Source of the DNA: RHLJ01 sp965212165
GTDB lineage: Bacteria > Bacteroidota > Rhodothermia > Balneolales > Balneolaceae
DNA: 64,000 nucleotides
Assembly: GCA_965212165.1 (NCBI GenBank)
Contig: OZ243096.1
Coordinates: forward strand, 124,001-188,000
Direction: 5' to 3'
Position 1 is the stretch's first letter. Every line of letters starts with the position of its first letter. Below, piece by piece: positions 62,288-64,000 of the stretch. A program made the translations under genes and the position numbers. A model generated the notes under the pieces. That model searched no databases, was not told the origin of the DNA, and saw only the letters and a program-made list of their open reading frames with translations.

Positions 62288-63958
62288 TTACCTCGTTAAT
62301 TTCTTGTATGCAATACGATGAGGTTGATCGTCTGTAATACCAAGACGCTCTTTTCGGTTCTCTTCGTATTCTTGATAATTACCTTCAAACCAATACACTT
62401 CGCTATTACCCTCAAAAGCCAGAATATGAGTAGCTACCCTATCCAGGAACCATCTATCATGGGAAATTACCACTGCACAACCTGCAAAATTCAGGAGCGC
62501 TTCTTCAAGTGCACGTAGCGTATTTACATCCAAATCGTTTGTAGGCTCATCAAGTAGAAGAACATTGGCTCCTTCTTTTAACATTTTTGCTAGATGAACT
62601 CGGTTTCGTTCTCCACCAGAAATTTGTCCTGTTTTCTTTTGTTGATCACTTCCTGCAAAATTAAAACGAGAAACATATGCTCTTGAATTAACCTCTCTAG
62701 TTCCTAGCATAAGTATATCATGACCACCAGATATTTCTTCCCAAATTGTTTTATTTGGATCAAGTGGACGCTTTTGATCTACATAACCAAGCTTTACAGT
62801 CTCACCTAAAGTAAGTGTACCTGAATCTGGTTTTTCTTCTCCGATAATCATTTTAAATAAGGTGGTTTTACCAGCACCGTTTGCTCCAATTATACCAACT
62901 ATACCACCAGGAGGAAGCATAAACTCCATATTCTCAACAAGTAGTTTATCGTCATAACCTTTGGTAATACCTTCTGCTACAATCACTTTATTTCCGAGTC
63001 GCGGTCCTGCAGGAATAACAATCTGCATGTCTTCGTTACGCTTCTCATTCTCCTGAGAAAGTAAATCCTCATAAGCGGTAATACGAGCTTTACTTTTTGT
63101 TCTACGACCTTTTGGATTTTGACGAATCCATTCTAATTCCTGTTTTAGAACTTTCTGCCTATTTGACTCTGTCTTCTCTTCATTTGCTAATCGATCTGAC
63201 TTCTGCTCTAACCAAGACGTGTAATTACCTTTGAATGGAATCCCTTCTCCACGATCTAATTCTAGAATCCAGCCTGCAACATTATCCAAGAAATATCTAT
63301 CATGAGTTACAGCTATTACGGTCCCTTCATATCTGGCGAGATGCTGTTCTAGCCAACCCACAGATTCTGCATCTAAATGATTGGTAGGCTCATCTAATAA
63401 CAAAACATCTGGTTTTTTTAGAAGAAGACGACATAATGCAACACGACGAGCTTCACCACCAGAAAGTACTTTTACGGAAGTTTCTCCAGGAGGGCATCGT
63501 AAAGCATCCATAGCCTGATTTAGTTTTGCATCTAAATCCCACGCATCAAGGTGATCAATTTGATCTTGAAGCTTAGCTTGTTTCGCAATTAATGCATCGA
63601 AATCTGCGTCTGGATCAGCGAAACCAGCATTAATGTCTTCATAAGCTTGAAGTAGATCAACTGTTTCTTGCACACCTTCTTGAACAATCTCTTTAACTGT
63701 TTTCTCTGGATCTAAATGTGGCTCTTGAGCTAAATAGCCAAATGTAATTCCTTTTTGGGCACTTATTTCTCCGAGATAGTCTTTGTCTTCACCCGCAATA
63801 ATTCGAAGCAAAGTTGACTTACCAGCACCGTTTAATCCTAATACACCAATTTTGGCGCCGTAATAAAAGGATAAGTAAATATTACTAAGTACAGTTTTTT
63901 TGGGCTTGTGAATTTTACTCACACCCACCATGGAAAAAATAATCTTCTGATCGCTCAA
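62288..63958 (-). CDS. ettA: energy-dependent translational throttle protein EttA (ABC-F)
   Basis: A soluble double-ABC ATPase that binds the ribosomal E site and gates the first elongation steps according to ATP level, 556 residues (E. coli 555). Two nucleotide domains have GLNGAGKST and GANGAGKTT (Walker A), LSGGEARRVAL and ISGGERNRVHL (signatures), and LLLDEPTNHLDAES and LLLDEPTNDLDVNT (Walker B). The P-site interaction motif ELEWIRQNPKGRRTKSKARI and the arm domain in the first half identify EttA among ABC-F proteins. Only 42 bases of upstream sequence are in the window. The convergent PAS kinase ends 18 bases away. Confidence 0.95.
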   Translation of the reverse strand: MSDQKIIFSMVGVSKIHKPKKTVLSNIYLSFYYGAKIGVLGLNGAGKSTLLRIIAGEDKDYLGEISAQKGITFGYLAQEPHLDPEKTVKEIVQEGVQETVDLLQAYEDINAGFADPDADFDALIAKQAKLQDQIDHLDAWDLDAKLNQAMDALRCPPGETSVKVLSGGEARRVALCRLLLKKPDVLLLDEPTNHLDAESVGWLEQHLARYEGTVIAVTHDRYFLDNVAGWILELDRGEGIPFKGNYTSWLEQKSDRLANEEKTESNRQKVLKQELEWIRQNPKGRRTKSKARITAYEDLLSQENEKRNEDMQIVIPAGPRLGNKVIVAEGITKGYDDKLLVENMEFMLPPGGIVGIIGANGAGKTTLFKMIIGEEKPDSGTLTLGETVKLGYVDQKRPLDPNKTIWEEISGGHDILMLGTREVNSRAYVSRFNFAGSDQQKKTGQISGGERNRVHLAKMLKEGANVLLLDEPTNDLDVNTLRALEEALLNFAGCAVVISHDRWFLDRVATHILAFEGNSEVYWFEGNYQEYEENRKERLGITDDQPHRIAYKKLTR

Positions 63959-64000
63959 GGTTATGGAATTTGATTTGTATTGTGATTGTCATTCTGCGGC

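Overview
The window is one 64-kb stretch of a low-GC, gene-dense bacterial chromosome. It holds 51 protein-coding genes, with no tRNA, rRNA, CRISPR array, insertion sequence or prophage that I can see. No gene-free stretch exceeds about 250 bases. Several traits point to the Bacteroidota/Balneolota/Rhodothermota group, and Balneolaceae is my best guess (inference only). These traits are A-rich leaders with few strong Shine-Dalgarno sites, an exonuclease-DnaE fusion polymerase, many signal-peptide or lipoprotein peptidases (M16, M20, S9), DUF302 proteins and four-helix-bundle (S23/IVP) proteins.

Layout. 1-5300: replication and mutagenesis genes, namely the 5' part of a DnaQ-DnaE fusion polymerase, a secreted hypothetical, and a umuD/four-helix-bundle/umuC cluster. 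The UmuD-like protein has lost both catalytic dyad residues. 5457-12878: core metabolism and repair (2-hydroxyacid dehydrogenase, fluoride channel, ilvE, PEP carboxylase, DNA-3-methyladenine glycosylase, APC permease). 13042-17114: a sulfur operon (two YeeE/YedE-like membrane proteins, an MBL-rhodanese persulfide dioxygenase-like fusion, a TauE/SafE exporter) divergent from a GntR/HutC regulator, with a near-perfect 24-bp palindrome between them. 17150-27194: an M16 peptidase pair, DinB-like protein, glycosyltransferase plus LpxH-like phosphoesterase, OsmC protein, and a tight operon of glutamine-synthetase-like ligase, APH-fold kinase and HAD phosphatase.

27201-37181: a large lipoprotein, M20 peptidase, duplicated DUF302 genes, an S9 peptidase and the glycine decarboxylase P-protein. 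37397-44647: two paralogous secreted Ig-like/LVIVD proteins, a secreted YncE-like propeller carrying a Met/His pentapeptide repeat, an unknown protein, a ZIP metal transporter and an arsenate reductase. 44670-56777: two PH-domain (YdbT/YdbS-like) membrane proteins, an MFS carrier, a histidine kinase/response regulator pair, and divergent from it a five-gene export locus (double-PDZ protein, NEW3-like membrane protein, ABC ATPase, two paralogous ABC-2 permeases). 56839-63958: a CoA transferase, a large lipoprotein whose ribosome-binding site lies in a hairpin, a multi-PAS cytosolic histidine kinase, and EttA.

The most notable points are: (i) the UmuD homologue with S to A and K to R at the dyad; (ii) the GntR-controlled sulfur operon with its visible operator; (iii) the ligase/kinase/phosphatase operon, which looks like an undescribed small-molecule pathway; (iv) the two-component system facing a PDZ/NEW3/ABC-2 export locus, with direct TTAAC repeats between them.
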